Assembly (NCBI RefSeq): GCF_003012055.1
Contig: NZ_JYGE01000003.1
Span: 620,001 to 684,000 of the forward strand
Source: Peptostreptococcus russellii
Lineage (GTDB): Bacteria > Bacillota > Clostridia > Peptostreptococcales > Peptostreptococcaceae
Reading direction: 5' to 3'
Length of the DNA: 64,000 nt
Shown one piece after another: positions 43,617 to 53,568 of the stretch; positions within the stretch are counted from its first letter, which is position 1, and each line of letters begins with the position of its first letter. Both the position numbers and the translations under genes were made by a program. Under the pieces are notes generated by a model, which worked only from the letters and a program-made list of their open reading frames with translations, made no database searches and was not told the DNA's origin.

Positions 43617-44456
43617 TTAGTTATGTTGATGAGTATGATCGTGTCCACAACACTCATGATCATGGCTAGCATTAGATATCATTCCCATTATTCTATCATA
43701 ACTCTCACTTGCCAACTCTTTATAACTATCCATTTCAAGATCATCTTCATTGTATATAGAGTCTAACTTTTCATCATAGTCTTGCGCATTAAATTCAGGT
43801 CTATTTTTATCACCTTCATAATGCTCTTCAAACAATTCGCTTGCAAATATATTTTGACCATTACTATCAGTTAAAAATTCATTTGCCATATCTCCACAAA
43901 TCTCTGACATATAGCCTATGTTAGATACTAAACTCTCTAAACTTGCTTCGAAATTTTTATATACATATCCAGACATCCCATACATATCAGAGACTTTTTT
44001 ATATGTATCTAAAGATCTCTCAAATTTAGCTAAACAATCTATAGCATCTTCCTTATCCATAAGATATACCTTATTATCCATACCATAGGCAGTTATTAAA
44101 GTATCTTTAATATATGTCATAGCAACACTTATTATTGCAAAAGCATCCTTAATATTATATCCTTTTTCCTGCTTCACTTCATGTAATATCTGTTTACCTA
44201 ATCCAAAAGTATTTGCCTCATACTCCTCTATTACAAGCTTTATATCGCCTAAGTCGTCTAATCTTTTAGTTAGTGATGATATATCATCATCAAACATATT
44301 AGTATCATTGTTTTCCATCATTATCATAGCATACTCTGCCATAATCTTATTTCCAACCATCAATATTTTAACGGGTGAAAAATCTCTTTTCATATTAACA
44401 TCAAATATATTTTTTTTGATATTAATTTTAATTTCTATCTTATTAATTTTTTTCAT
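43617..44456 (-). CDS. Unknown soluble protein with His/Cys-rich tail
   Basis: 279 residues, acidic and mainly helical with no signal peptide. The last 15 residues, HDHECCGHDHTHQHN, form a dense metal-ligand cluster (six His, two Cys), likely to bind nickel, zinc or copper. The N-terminal part (VKILMVGNKIMAEYAMIMMENN) was not recognised. The ATG follows GTAGGAGG. It lies nearly 200 bases upstream of the helicase gene on the same strand and may be cotranscribed, with no terminator seen between. Confidence 0.7.
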   Translation of the reverse strand: MKKINKIEIKINIKKNIFDVNMKRDFSPVKILMVGNKIMAEYAMIMMENNDTNMFDDDISSLTKRLDDLGDIKLVIEEYEANTFGLGKQILHEVKQEKGYNIKDAFAIISVAMTYIKDTLITAYGMDNKVYLMDKEDAIDCLAKFERSLDTYKKVSDMYGMSGYVYKNFEASLESLVSNIGYMSEICGDMANEFLTDSNGQNIFASELFEEHYEGDKNRPEFNAQDYDEKLDSIYNEDDLEMDSYKELASESYDRIMGMISNASHDHECCGHDHTHQHN

Positions 44457-44764
44457 AACTACCTCCTACAGATAAAAAACCCTTAATAAATTTCTATTTT
44501 ATTAAATTTATTAAATATTTGCAACTTTATATTTATAACTATTAATTGCCGATAATTTTCAGATTAATTACCTAGTTTAATAATAACATTGTAATAAAGA
44601 TTATTCAATTAAATTTAGATTACAATATATTGAAAAATTCTTACTTTTATTATATTTTTAAATTTTATTAGTTATAAAGATTTTTTTCTACTAAAAATAT
44701 CTCTTTATACTTTGAAAACTCCTGTTTTTTCTATAGCTTATAACTTTATAATTTTTTATTATAA
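44457..44764. other. AT-rich spacer, nothing distinct
   Basis: Promoter region of the His-tailed protein gene. No clear -35/-10 pair, gene or RNA element was seen. Confidence 0.35.
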
Positions 44765-44800
44765 TAAAAAAGTCAAAGACATGAAATCACATCTTTGACC
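44765..44800 (-). terminator. Terminator after the LRR/CWB2 surface protein
   Basis: 8-bp stem gtcaaaga/tctttgac with a 12-base loop and a minus-strand T run. Confidence 0.75.
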
Positions 44801-44898
44801 TATTTATTACTCTATATAAAAATCTCGCACTTTTTTGTTCTATCAATTAAAGAGCTCAATTTTTAAAGATCTATGATCGGATAAGTTTTGCTTATATC

Positions 44899-47370
44899 CT
44901 ACTTTTCCTTCACTTCATAAAAATCAGTTATTAACTGATTACTTATAGACTTTTCTCCACCAACAATTACAAAATCATTTCTATGGTCTTTCTTCCAAAC
45001 CTTATAAACTGTATTTGGAATAGCGTTCTTTCTTACAAGAGCCACTGGAGAATTCAAACTTCCCGCTAAAGGAGCTGCTACAAGAGCATCTGCAAAGTTT
45101 TCTCCACTTGCTAGAATAGTCATAGGATAATCATTTAGTAGACTATCTAATATTTTTGCTGATGTTTCATATCTATCACTTCCTGCAAATCTCTGTAGAT
45201 TTTCTACAGCTGTAAGTTTTTCATCTTTATTGTTGATATTTCCAGTTTTTAAAGTATTTTCTACATTTTTTGATACTGATGACTCGCCACCAGCTATATT
45301 AACATTTTTAACCCTCCAATCACTTAAAGCTTTTTCTGTATTATTAGTCAAACTATCTTTTTTAGTTAAAAGAATCGGAGCCTTCTCTCTCATTGCAAGC
45401 GAACTAATTGATAGTGCATCTGGATAATTTTCACCTGATGCAATTTCAACAGTATTTTTATTACCATTTTCTCTTATTTTTGCCCCAATTAAAGCTGCTG
45501 TTTCATATCTATCTTTTCCATCAAACCTAACTACATTAAATCCTTTTTCTTTTAGTTTGCTTTCAATATCTTCAGATACTGAATTTTTACCACCATTTAT
45601 ATAGATATTTTTAGCCCCTAAACGTTCTATTTCCTTTTGAGTAGAAGCCGAAATGTTTTTAGCCTCTGTATAAAGTATTGGAGCCTTCAATTCAACTGCA
45701 AGTGGTGAAGCTGTCAATATATCTTGGTATTTTTCATGATTAGCTATTATTACTGAATCTGCCTTATCGTACATATTTTTACTCACTTCTATAGCTGTTT
45801 CAAATCTATTATTACCACTTAATCTTTTTGCAAATCTTTCTTCACTTATTTCTTCATCAATTACTTTAAGTTCCCAACTTGAACAAGGTGAATCTCCTTG
45901 CTTTGCCGAAACTGATATGAAATCATTTCTTCTAAAAATATTATCCATAGTAAAAGATACACTACCATCATCATTTAATCTAGGGTTAAGATTTTCTTTT
46001 ACACTATTTTTCACTACTTTATCTTCATTTTTTCTACCCATCATTTTAGATGTATCTATTGTTTTAGATACTGTACTTCTGCCAACCACGTATACATATT
46101 CAGCATTTTCTTTAAATACTATTACATCTCCATTTTTAAATGGTTTATCTTCATCTCCAGGAACTACTCTTAGTTCAAAAGACTGTTTTAAAGGATTGAT
46201 GGCTCCATCTGCATCCTTTCCATTTTTAATTACTGTTTCTATCTTAGGAGTAGGAGTTGAGTTGGAAACAGTTATATGCCACTCAGTGCTAGGAACGATC
46301 TTGCCAGAGTTATCAGTATATTTATAAGGACTTGAAACTATTATTTCAACTGTTTTCCCTTCCTTTACAGAATAACTTCCATCAGAATTTTTAATCAAAT
46401 CATCTGCAAGACTATGTCCACTTTCTATTGAATGTTCACTTACTCTAACCTCGTTGGGTGTATCTCCATTTATATCTTTTAGTTTGTATAAGGGAATCTT
46501 ATTATCAATGGTAAACATAGTGATAGATTGATATGATCCCACTGTATTTTTATCTATTTTTTCTCCCTTAGGAATTACTGATACATCCTTTAATCTATTC
46601 TCTCTAAAAGCTGAAGCCTCTATAGTTTCTATACTCTTAGGGAAACTTATTTTTTCTATTTGATTTCTAAAAAATGCGCTACTTCCTATTGATTTAAGAC
46701 CCTCTGGAAAACTTACTTCTTTTAATTGGTTACTATAAAAAGCACCTTCAGCTATACTTTCTAAGTTATTAGAAAAGTTCAGTTCTGAAATGCTATTTTC
46801 TGCAAAAGCGTACTTAGAAATACTCTTCATACTATCTGGAATAGTTAGTTTATTTATTGAATTACCCAAAAACGCCTCTTCTCCTATACTTTCCAATTGG
46901 CTAGGTAACTTTAATTCAAAAATAGAGTTATTTTTAAATGCTGACCTACCGATTTTTTTCAAAGAATTTGGTAGCTCTAAATTCGATATATTAGGAGTAT
47001 TTATTGGATTTACATAAAAAGCCCCTTCATCTATCTCTTCTACTCCTTCTCCTATAATTAACTTATGCGGAAAAGTTATATTTTCTTGTGAGGCTTTGAT
47101 TGAAATTTTTTTTACTCCTAGATTAGATGGAAGTTTGATTGATGCATTACTTATAAACTTCTTTCTACCTTGCTCTGTCAAGGCTACCCAAGAATCTCTC
47201 TTCATAACTATATCACCTTTATTTAACTCTATTATATTGTTTTTTTCCTGCTTTATATTGCTCTCAAAACTGCTTTCAACTATCTGATCTGCCATAGTAA
47301 CTTGCGGTGGTAATATTATACTTGTAGCTAAAAGTGTTGATATTACTAATTTACTAATTTTTTTACTCAT
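44899..47370 (-). CDS. Surface protein: BspA-type leucine-rich repeats plus three CWB2 modules
   Basis: 823 residues. Signal peptide (1-27). About seven BspA/LRR_5-type repeats (about 90-285; units such as LPSQLESIGEEAFLGNSINK). A middle region of about 250 residues with beta-rich segments. Three CWB2 repeats (about 535-620, 628-715, 727-822; each with a form of RFxGxDRYETA and VxIxGGxxSVS). CWB2 modules bind anionic wall polymer (PSII in C. difficile), so this is non-covalently wall-anchored. BspA repeats commonly mediate adhesion to host matrix or other bacteria. The ATG follows AAAGGAGG. Single gene. Confidence 0.9.
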   Translation of the reverse strand: MSKKISKLVISTLLATSIILPPQVTMADQIVESSFESNIKQEKNNIIELNKGDIVMKRDSWVALTEQGRKKFISNASIKLPSNLGVKKISIKASQENITFPHKLIIGEGVEEIDEGAFYVNPINTPNISNLELPNSLKKIGRSAFKNNSIFELKLPSQLESIGEEAFLGNSINKLTIPDSMKSISKYAFAENSISELNFSNNLESIAEGAFYSNQLKEVSFPEGLKSIGSSAFFRNQIEKISFPKSIETIEASAFRENRLKDVSVIPKGEKIDKNTVGSYQSITMFTIDNKIPLYKLKDINGDTPNEVRVSEHSIESGHSLADDLIKNSDGSYSVKEGKTVEIIVSSPYKYTDNSGKIVPSTEWHITVSNSTPTPKIETVIKNGKDADGAINPLKQSFELRVVPGDEDKPFKNGDVIVFKENAEYVYVVGRSTVSKTIDTSKMMGRKNEDKVVKNSVKENLNPRLNDDGSVSFTMDNIFRRNDFISVSAKQGDSPCSSWELKVIDEEISEERFAKRLSGNNRFETAIEVSKNMYDKADSVIIANHEKYQDILTASPLAVELKAPILYTEAKNISASTQKEIERLGAKNIYINGGKNSVSEDIESKLKEKGFNVVRFDGKDRYETAALIGAKIRENGNKNTVEIASGENYPDALSISSLAMREKAPILLTKKDSLTNNTEKALSDWRVKNVNIAGGESSVSKNVENTLKTGNINNKDEKLTAVENLQRFAGSDRYETSAKILDSLLNDYPMTILASGENFADALVAAPLAGSLNSPVALVRKNAIPNTVYKVWKKDHRNDFVIVGGEKSISNQLITDFYEVKEK

Positions 47371-47635
47371 AAAATCCTCCTTTAAATAATTACTAAGCTT
47401 GCTTATAGAAAAGTTTATTACTCAATATTAAAATAAGCTTTTCTAATCTTTTAATATTATTTCTAATCATTTTGAATTTATTCAACTCTTTCTAAATATA
47501 ATTCAAATAATTTAAAATATAATTCAAACTTCTTTAACCATATTTTAACATTTTTCAACCTTAACTTCATCTAGAAGTTTCAATTATTGTCCAATCTGTT
47601 TAATCAGTCTATCTGTATAAAATATTTTCTTAATA
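47371..47635. other. Upstream region of the LRR/CWB2 gene
   Basis: AT-rich, with two copies of aatataattcaaa at about 47498-47530. No firm promoter or other gene was seen. Confidence 0.35.
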
Positions 47636-47674
47636 AAAATGAGCACTCAGATTAATTCCAGTGCTCATTTTTTG
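47634..47674. terminator. Terminator after the alcohol dehydrogenase gene
   Basis: Stem aaatgagcact/agtgctcattt with a 12-base loop, with T runs on both strands, about 110 bases past the stop codon. Confidence 0.85.
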
Positions 47675-47782
47675 ATCTTAAAGTAAATATTTAATTATTA
47701 TTAGTTATTGATTTATATGATTTGTTAATCTCTGTATATACTCTTCTTTAAAACTATAATCTATACTATATAGTAGTTTATC

Positions 47783-48976
47783 TTATAGTGATTCTTTGTA
47801 TATTGTTCTTACTCTCTCTCTAGTAGCTTCTACTGGGGCACATCCCAATAATCCATCAAGTGATGGTGTTGTAAATGCCAAGTCTACTAGCTTATCTAAA
47901 TCGGCCTCTGAGAAACCTTCATCCTTTAATGTCTGAGTTAATCCCACAGATTTTAACCATTTTTTTGTAAGATCCTCAGCTTTTTGAGCATCTATATTCT
48001 TTTCATCCCCAAATATTGGAGCAAATATCTCTGTAATAGTTTCTTTTCTTGAGTCAAAGCACTGCTTTACTACTGCTGGAAGTAATATACCTAAGCCAAA
48101 TCCATGAGTCAAGTCAGTTTTTATAGCACTTAGAGGATGTTCCAAAGCATGTGTAAAATGAAGCATTCCATTGTCAAATGCAGTCCCTGCTATTAAAGAT
48201 GCATATGATAAATAATATCTTGCCTCTATATCACTTCCATCTTTTAAAGCTCTTGGTAAATATTTATGTACTAGTCTAACAGTTTCTTTTGCACATAATA
48301 TACTAAATGGATTTGCTGCCAAACTAGTTGCTGCTTCAAATACATGATTTACAGCATCTACTGATACTGACATTGTTTGAAACTCTGGCAAGCTAGTCAT
48401 AAGTGCTGGATCATCAATGGCATACATTGGATAGATACAGTCATAAGCAATCGCTGGTTTATATTCTTTTTCTGGTATTGATACAACTGCAAATCTATCT
48501 ACTTCTGTACCAGTTCCATGAGTAAGATTTATAGCTATTATTGGAGCCGCCTCTTGAGGAACAAATTCTAATTCATATAACTGAGCTGCTGTCTTATCAG
48601 GATATTTAAGTAATATTGCTACTGATTTAGCTGAATCTATTGGACTTCCTCCACCAATACCTATAACAGCCTGAGCTCCTATTTTCTTTCCTAGATTAGT
48701 AGCTTCATCTACATCTAGATGTTGTGGATTAGGAGTGATTTTGTCAAATAAAGCATATTCAATATTATTGTCTTTTAAAGCTTTTTCTACAACTTCCCAA
48801 GCACCTGTTTTTTTATAAGCTGCTCTTCCTGTTAAAATTACAACTTTATTGATACCCTTACTTGCCAATTCTTCAGCAATATTGTTAAATTTTTGTATAG
48901 CGCCTGCACCTATATATGCAGTAGTCTTAACCCTTACTTCTTTAACTTCATTAACGTTTATTTCCTTTTCCCACAT
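47783..48976 (-). CDS. Iron-containing alcohol dehydrogenase
   Basis: 397 residues of the group III (Fe-ADH) family: GGGSPIDSAKSVAIL binds NAD(P), THGTGTEVDRFAV is the family signature, and HALEHPLSAIKTDLTHGFG holds metal-binding histidines. It probably reduces an aldehyde or oxidises an alcohol in fermentation; the substrate is not determinable. Start at the ATG at 48976 (MWEKEINVN): GGGGG precedes it, while the ATG at 48991 overlaps that site. Single gene. Confidence 0.92.
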   Translation of the reverse strand: MWEKEINVNEVKEVRVKTTAYIGAGAIQKFNNIAEELASKGINKVVILTGRAAYKKTGAWEVVEKALKDNNIEYALFDKITPNPQHLDVDEATNLGKKIGAQAVIGIGGGSPIDSAKSVAILLKYPDKTAAQLYELEFVPQEAAPIIAINLTHGTGTEVDRFAVVSIPEKEYKPAIAYDCIYPMYAIDDPALMTSLPEFQTMSVSVDAVNHVFEAATSLAANPFSILCAKETVRLVHKYLPRALKDGSDIEARYYLSYASLIAGTAFDNGMLHFTHALEHPLSAIKTDLTHGFGLGILLPAVVKQCFDSRKETITEIFAPIFGDEKNIDAQKAEDLTKKWLKSVGLTQTLKDEGFSEADLDKLVDLAFTTPSLDGLLGCAPVEATRERVRTIYKESL

Positions 48977-49231
48977 AATAATTACCCCCATTAAGTTTGA
49001 AACTATTGTTTTTAAATAAAATTATTTTATTTTATTTATTTAATTTTATCTTGTTTTTATTGAATAAATATATTATATACCTTTTTAGTTAGTTTGTAAA
49101 CAATTTTAACAATATTATTGTTAAATATTTTTCTAATTATATATCTTCTTTTTTACTTGTATTTTAAAATCTTTTATTTGTATTTTAAAATCTTTGGAGT
49201 GTATTATATGCTATTTAACAAAAAAAATGTA
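48977..49231. other. AT-rich spacer, nothing distinct
   Basis: Promoter region of the alcohol dehydrogenase. Two copies of ttgtattttaaaatctttg lie side by side at about 49157-49196, otherwise nothing. Confidence 0.4.
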
Positions 49232-49260
49232 TAAAAAGAGACCTATTAAATTAGGTCCCT
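49232..49260 (-). terminator. Terminator after the L,D-transpeptidase gene
   Basis: 8-bp stem gagaccta/taggtccc (one G-T pair) with a T run on the minus strand. Confidence 0.8.
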
Positions 49261-49289
49261 TCTATAATTTGTTATTTTTCATTAATAGA

Positions 49290-51413
49290 CTATTTTATAC
49301 TTGCATTACTTTGAACTATTACGGGTGTTCCTATAGCCACATTATTATATACAAGAGTTGCATTATTATAAGGTGTATTTATACATCCACGTGATCCAGC
49401 GTATTGATATCTATTTCCACCATATACTGGTTGCCAAGAAGCATCATGTATACCTATACTTCCATTGAAAGGTATCCAGTACTTAACTGGTGAAGCGTAT
49501 CCTGGTCCTCTTAAAACTACATTTCTCATTTTATTTTTGATTGTAAATATACCTGGAGGAGTTGCCCAACCCTTATTAGGATTACCTGTTACTATTGGAG
49601 TTGATACAATTGCCTTTCCATCTTTCCACAACCACATATGCTGAGTTTTTAAATCTATTTGAACATATTTATTTCCTAAAGCTGTAGCACCTTTAGGCAC
49701 TGTGCTTGTAGTTTTATTGTACTTTGGAGTCAAGCCATTGTATGATTTTCCAGTAGATAACATATTCATTATCCTATTTGTTTCATAGTCTACATCAACA
49801 TATGATTTTGATCCACCCTTAGCTATTATAATATTTCCATTTCTTCTGTAAGCATAGTTCTGACCAGAAGTGCTAGTGATACCAGTATTATCTATTGAAG
49901 ATGCAAAGTTCTTCACTAAATCTTTATTAAATTCAACATTGAAATCATTTTTAATACCACAGTTAATCATCTGTAATATATTGTTGCCATCTAGACTCCT
50001 TCTATTTCCTGCTACATTGTAAGATATACTTACCCCTTCATATCCAAGAATTTTATTGAATGCTTGGTTTGCTTTTGGATCTCCCTTAGCCTTTATAAAA
50101 TCCGCAATATTATTAATAGCATTTGTAAAGTTTGCACCACCACTTACTTGAGTGATTTCTCTTACTACATTATTGTCATTATTTAAGGCCCTCATTTGAT
50201 TGTATACAAGACCTTTTTTTTCGGAAACAAGCATTACAGGTCCTTCTTTTAATGAAGAATTACTCTTAGAAGCAGGTGCTGTCTTTATATTATCTGTAGC
50301 TGAAAAATCAGAATTCTCATCCAAAACCTCAGTATTTTCTTCACTTATCTTTTCTTCTGTATTAGAAGTATCCTTTTTAACATTAGCATTCTTATCTGAA
50401 TCAATCACAGTAGTTCCTATACCTGTTTCACTATCTGTATCAGATGTATTGTCCTTATCTGAATCAATAGTTGTATTTCCTATATTAGTATCTTCTTTGT
50501 CTTTATCTTTGTCGTCGATCGGTTTAGATACATTATCTTCTATATCCTCGCCATCATTATTACTTGCTATTATTCCTGCATTTATAAGAACTGAATCTAT
50601 AAGCTTAGTAGGATTTTTACTACCATCATCTGCAATATATACAGTATCATAATTCTTATAAAATCTATTAATCATATTGTAATTGGTTTCCTGTCTATCC
50701 TTACCAGATATACGTTCTACATGAGTTGCTATAGAATCATACGGATTAGGTAAGCTTGCAACTCCACCTATTAGAAATACACTGTCTATTCCAAGTCCAT
50801 TTAGATTTGCTCTTACACTTTCTGAAGCATTCTTATTTACAAATATAATTGGTGAATTGTTTTTAGCTGCTACTGAACCTACTCCTGCAGCGTCTGCTAG
50901 ACCTGTCATACCATTTACTATAAAGGCATTTTCAAACTTTTTATTGTCTAAAGCTTTCAATTTTTCCGCTATTTTAATAGATGTTTCTACTCTTGTACTA
51001 CCGGCAATTCTCTCAACCTCATAAGACTGTGCCTTCAAAGAATCTTCTACCTTTGAAGATACTGATCCATTACCACCTATAATTGTAATCTTTTGAGGTG
51101 ATAGCCTTTTAATTTCTTTATTTGTAACATTATTTAAAAAACCACTGTTCGTTAAAAGGACTGGTGCCTTCATCTTACTTGCAAGCGGTGCTACTGAAAG
51201 TGAATCCGCTACAGCATCAGAGTTTACCAACATAATATTTTTGGAACCGCTTGGCCAACCGCTCTGAGAAATACTTACTGCAGTAGAAAATCTATCACTA
51301 CCACTTATATTTTTTACATTTAATTCATCTGCATGTGATTGAATCCCAGCAAGTGGAATCATCAATGACATAGCCGTTGCTACTATTAATGTTTTTTTGA
51401 ATAAATTTTTCAT
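49290..51413 (-). CDS. CWB2 / L,D-transpeptidase cell-wall enzyme
   Basis: 707 residues. Signal peptide (1-29). CWB2 repeats at about 34-125 and 133-222, then a third at 234-425 interrupted by an Asp/Ser/Thr/Lys-rich linker (about 285-388). A peptidoglycan-binding-type domain follows (about 440-565). The YkuD L,D-transpeptidase domain (about 582-701) has His656 in SIGIHDASW and catalytic Cys677 in GSRGCINTP. It should form 3-3 cross-links in peptidoglycan, the dominant linkage in C. difficile. The wall-binding repeats hold it at its substrate. The ATG follows AAGGAGG. Single gene. Confidence 0.93.
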   Translation of the reverse strand: MKNLFKKTLIVATAMSLMIPLAGIQSHADELNVKNISGSDRFSTAVSISQSGWPSGSKNIMLVNSDAVADSLSVAPLASKMKAPVLLTNSGFLNNVTNKEIKRLSPQKITIIGGNGSVSSKVEDSLKAQSYEVERIAGSTRVETSIKIAEKLKALDNKKFENAFIVNGMTGLADAAGVGSVAAKNNSPIIFVNKNASESVRANLNGLGIDSVFLIGGVASLPNPYDSIATHVERISGKDRQETNYNMINRFYKNYDTVYIADDGSKNPTKLIDSVLINAGIIASNNDGEDIEDNVSKPIDDKDKDKEDTNIGNTTIDSDKDNTSDTDSETGIGTTVIDSDKNANVKKDTSNTEEKISEENTEVLDENSDFSATDNIKTAPASKSNSSLKEGPVMLVSEKKGLVYNQMRALNNDNNVVREITQVSGGANFTNAINNIADFIKAKGDPKANQAFNKILGYEGVSISYNVAGNRRSLDGNNILQMINCGIKNDFNVEFNKDLVKNFASSIDNTGITSTSGQNYAYRRNGNIIIAKGGSKSYVDVDYETNRIMNMLSTGKSYNGLTPKYNKTTSTVPKGATALGNKYVQIDLKTQHMWLWKDGKAIVSTPIVTGNPNKGWATPPGIFTIKNKMRNVVLRGPGYASPVKYWIPFNGSIGIHDASWQPVYGGNRYQYAGSRGCINTPYNNATLVYNNVAIGTPVIVQSNASIK

Positions 51414-51635
51414 ATTATACCTCCTTAGTATTAACAGACTAATCTATATCTTAATTATAATCAATAATCACATATCCTTTCAACATCTATACGGTGACAA
51501 TTTCTTATTGCTCATATATTTATTGGTAACAAATTGTAGCAAAGGTATCTTTTTTGTTAACTTTATCTCTAACATTTAAGCACTTTAGTAGTTCTATTTT
51601 ATATTTTACCTTTATATAAAATTATAGATATTAAT

Positions 51636-52712
51636 CTACTTTTTTATATCACTATAATAAGATACTCTCCCTATTTTATCAAATGGAAACTTTCTATTAC
51701 TTAAAATCAAAATAATATTTAGTAGCAAATAGATAATAAAAAGCATAAATGCTGAGAAAAATATAGATACAAGTAGCATATTATCAGCTCTACCATTTAT
51801 TAAATCCATTATAAAGTTTAGAAATCTAGGAAGTGCATAGAAATAAACTACTATACCCAAACTTCTCAAGAACAAATTTCTTTTATTCTTATTTTCCATT
51901 TCAAAATGAAAATTCAATATCCTTGATCCTATTGTCCTGCCATTTTTTATAGGCATAAATGTAAAGTATAATAATGTCACTATAATAAATGAAAAAGGAA
52001 TAAAAATAGCAATTGTCGAGCTTATAAATCCAATAACAAAAACATCTATGGCAAAAGCAAAAATTCTTCTAAGCCCAGAAACAGACTCACCTTTCTTTAA
52101 AGATACTTCATCTAGATTATCTCTATCTGGCAATATACTATTAAAAAGCCCAACTATATAATAACCGAGCAAGCCACCAGTAGTATTTTGTATAATATCA
52201 TCTATATCACATATACGGTAGGGTGAATCATAAATGAAGTAGAGACCAGAAAGTTGCGTCAACTCAAAAAATAAGCTTAAAAGAGCAGTAAAAATTATAA
52301 CCTTTTTTAAACTAAACTTAAAGTAGTATCTTAAATACATACCAAAGGGAATTAACATCAAAATATTAAATATAGGAACATAAAAAGTAGGATCCTTGAT
52401 AGCCTGAATATAAGTTGATAGCCTAAATAAATTAAAAGGACTCTCTCTAATAAAATCTCCAATAAAAACAAATGGAATCAAATTAATCATTTGACTATAT
52501 GAAGTGTGTACATCCGCAACTTTTGGCAGCGGTAAAATTACTAATAAATAGCAACTTTCTAAATAAAGAACAAATGAATATACTATCAGTGTTTTTATTA
52601 TATTTATGGAACCATACCTTCTATACATCCATATCATATATGGAATCGTGATAAACAATGCTAGCATAGGAAATATTAATATGCCCGTTTTTATACTTGA
52701 AATATAAGTCAT
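51636..52712 (-). CDS. VanZ-RDD fusion membrane protein
   Basis: 358 residues. The N-terminal half (about 40-195) is VanZ-like, with LVILPLPK, NLIPF and the C-terminal FELTQL...CDIDDIIQNTTGGLLGY motif. The C-terminal half (about 210-345) is an RDD-type domain (RRIFAFAIDVFVIGF, NGRTIGSRILNF). VanZ proteins are linked to low-level teicoplanin resistance and RDD domains to Na+/H+ exchange or lipid work; the combined function is unknown. The ATG follows AAGGAG. Confidence 0.85.
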   Translation of the reverse strand: MTYISSIKTGILIFPMLALFITIPYMIWMYRRYGSINIIKTLIVYSFVLYLESCYLLVILPLPKVADVHTSYSQMINLIPFVFIGDFIRESPFNLFRLSTYIQAIKDPTFYVPIFNILMLIPFGMYLRYYFKFSLKKVIIFTALLSLFFELTQLSGLYFIYDSPYRICDIDDIIQNTTGGLLGYYIVGLFNSILPDRDNLDEVSLKKGESVSGLRRIFAFAIDVFVIGFISSTIAIFIPFSFIIVTLLYFTFMPIKNGRTIGSRILNFHFEMENKNKRNLFLRSLGIVVYFYALPRFLNFIMDLINGRADNMLLVSIFFSAFMLFIIYLLLNIILILSNRKFPFDKIGRVSYYSDIKK

Positions 52713-52918
52713 AATTTATTTCTCCTTACTAAGTAATTTTTGGATTATTAATAACAATATTTTGGATTGATATTAAACAAATTTTTGCTTATTTATGGAA
52801 ATATTTTATATTCACTATATTGTACTTTTCTATTAAAAATTAAAGATACTCAAAAGTAATTTATGGAATTTTCTATTAATTAATATTAAAATATATCTTT
52901 ATAAGTAACTATACTATT

Positions 52919-53049
52919 ATTTAAATTAATGACTTTATTACACTAATCTCAAACGATAAGGTACAAGATATTAGCAATGGAACAGTTTTATTAATATACA
53001 AAATTACACTACTCTCAAACGTAATATACAAAATTACACTAATTTAAAC
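52919..53049 (-). CRISPR. Degenerate type II-like CRISPR array (one spacer)
   Basis: Read on the minus strand: a partial repeat (53021-53049); directly next a full 36-nt repeat (52985-53020) beginning GTTTGAGAGTAGTGTAATTT and ending TAAAAC; then a 30-nt spacer (52955-52984); then a terminal repeat (52919-52954) that keeps the first 18 positions with one change and is degenerate after that. Length 36, spacer 30, GTTT...AAAC ends and decay of the last repeat are CRISPR traits. The first 20 nt differ by one base from the type II repeat I recall for Treponema denticola. Confidence 0.65.
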
Positions 53050-53066
53050 ATTACTAAAGCTATCTT

Positions 53067-53136
53067 AAATCTATTTAATAGCATATATAATTATAATGCT
53101 ATTAAAGTAAAAATAATGAAATATTTAAATAGATTT
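53067..53136. repeat. Nested inverted repeat beside the CRISPR remnant
   Basis: Outer 12-bp perfect arms (53067-53078 / 53125-53136) enclose an inner 8-bp stem aatagcat/atgctatt (53077-53084 / 53096-53103). The 70-bp size and symmetry could be a small non-autonomous element or an RNA fold. No target-site duplication was established. Confidence 0.5.
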
Positions 53137-53568
53137 GCCACTCACTAGAAAGGAAATATAATTATAAAATTATTTAGTTTTAATAAAAACCCTTATCTAC
53201 AATATACATTTTTTTACAGTATAAATCAAGTTCCTTTGATATAGCTAGATATATATCTTGCTTAATTTATTCAAAAGCTAAACTAGTTTTATTTTTTTTC
53301 TTAATATTTTAATTACTATATATAAATTCTTTAATTACTATATAGTAATCCTCTGCTTCCCACAAATTTTCAATAAAAATACAACTCTTATTTAATAAGC
53401 TAATCTTTTCAAAAATAATCCATCACTTTATTATTTAACTAAGCTTTTTCTTATAAAAAATCTATATATCCCTTCCCTTAAAGTCTAAGTTGCCATTGCT
53501 GTTATAAATCTTATTTTCCTCAACTTAATTAAAATCTTATTTATCGAGATTATATAAAAAAATATTTT

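Noticed and set aside
45917-46327. 136-codon plus-strand frame inside the LRR/CWB2 gene
   Set aside because: Antisense shadow without ribosome site or recognisable sequence.
50200-50652. 150-codon Ser/Val-rich plus-strand frame inside the L,D-transpeptidase gene
   Set aside because: It mirrors the Asp/Ser-rich linker of the real gene; low complexity and no ribosome site.
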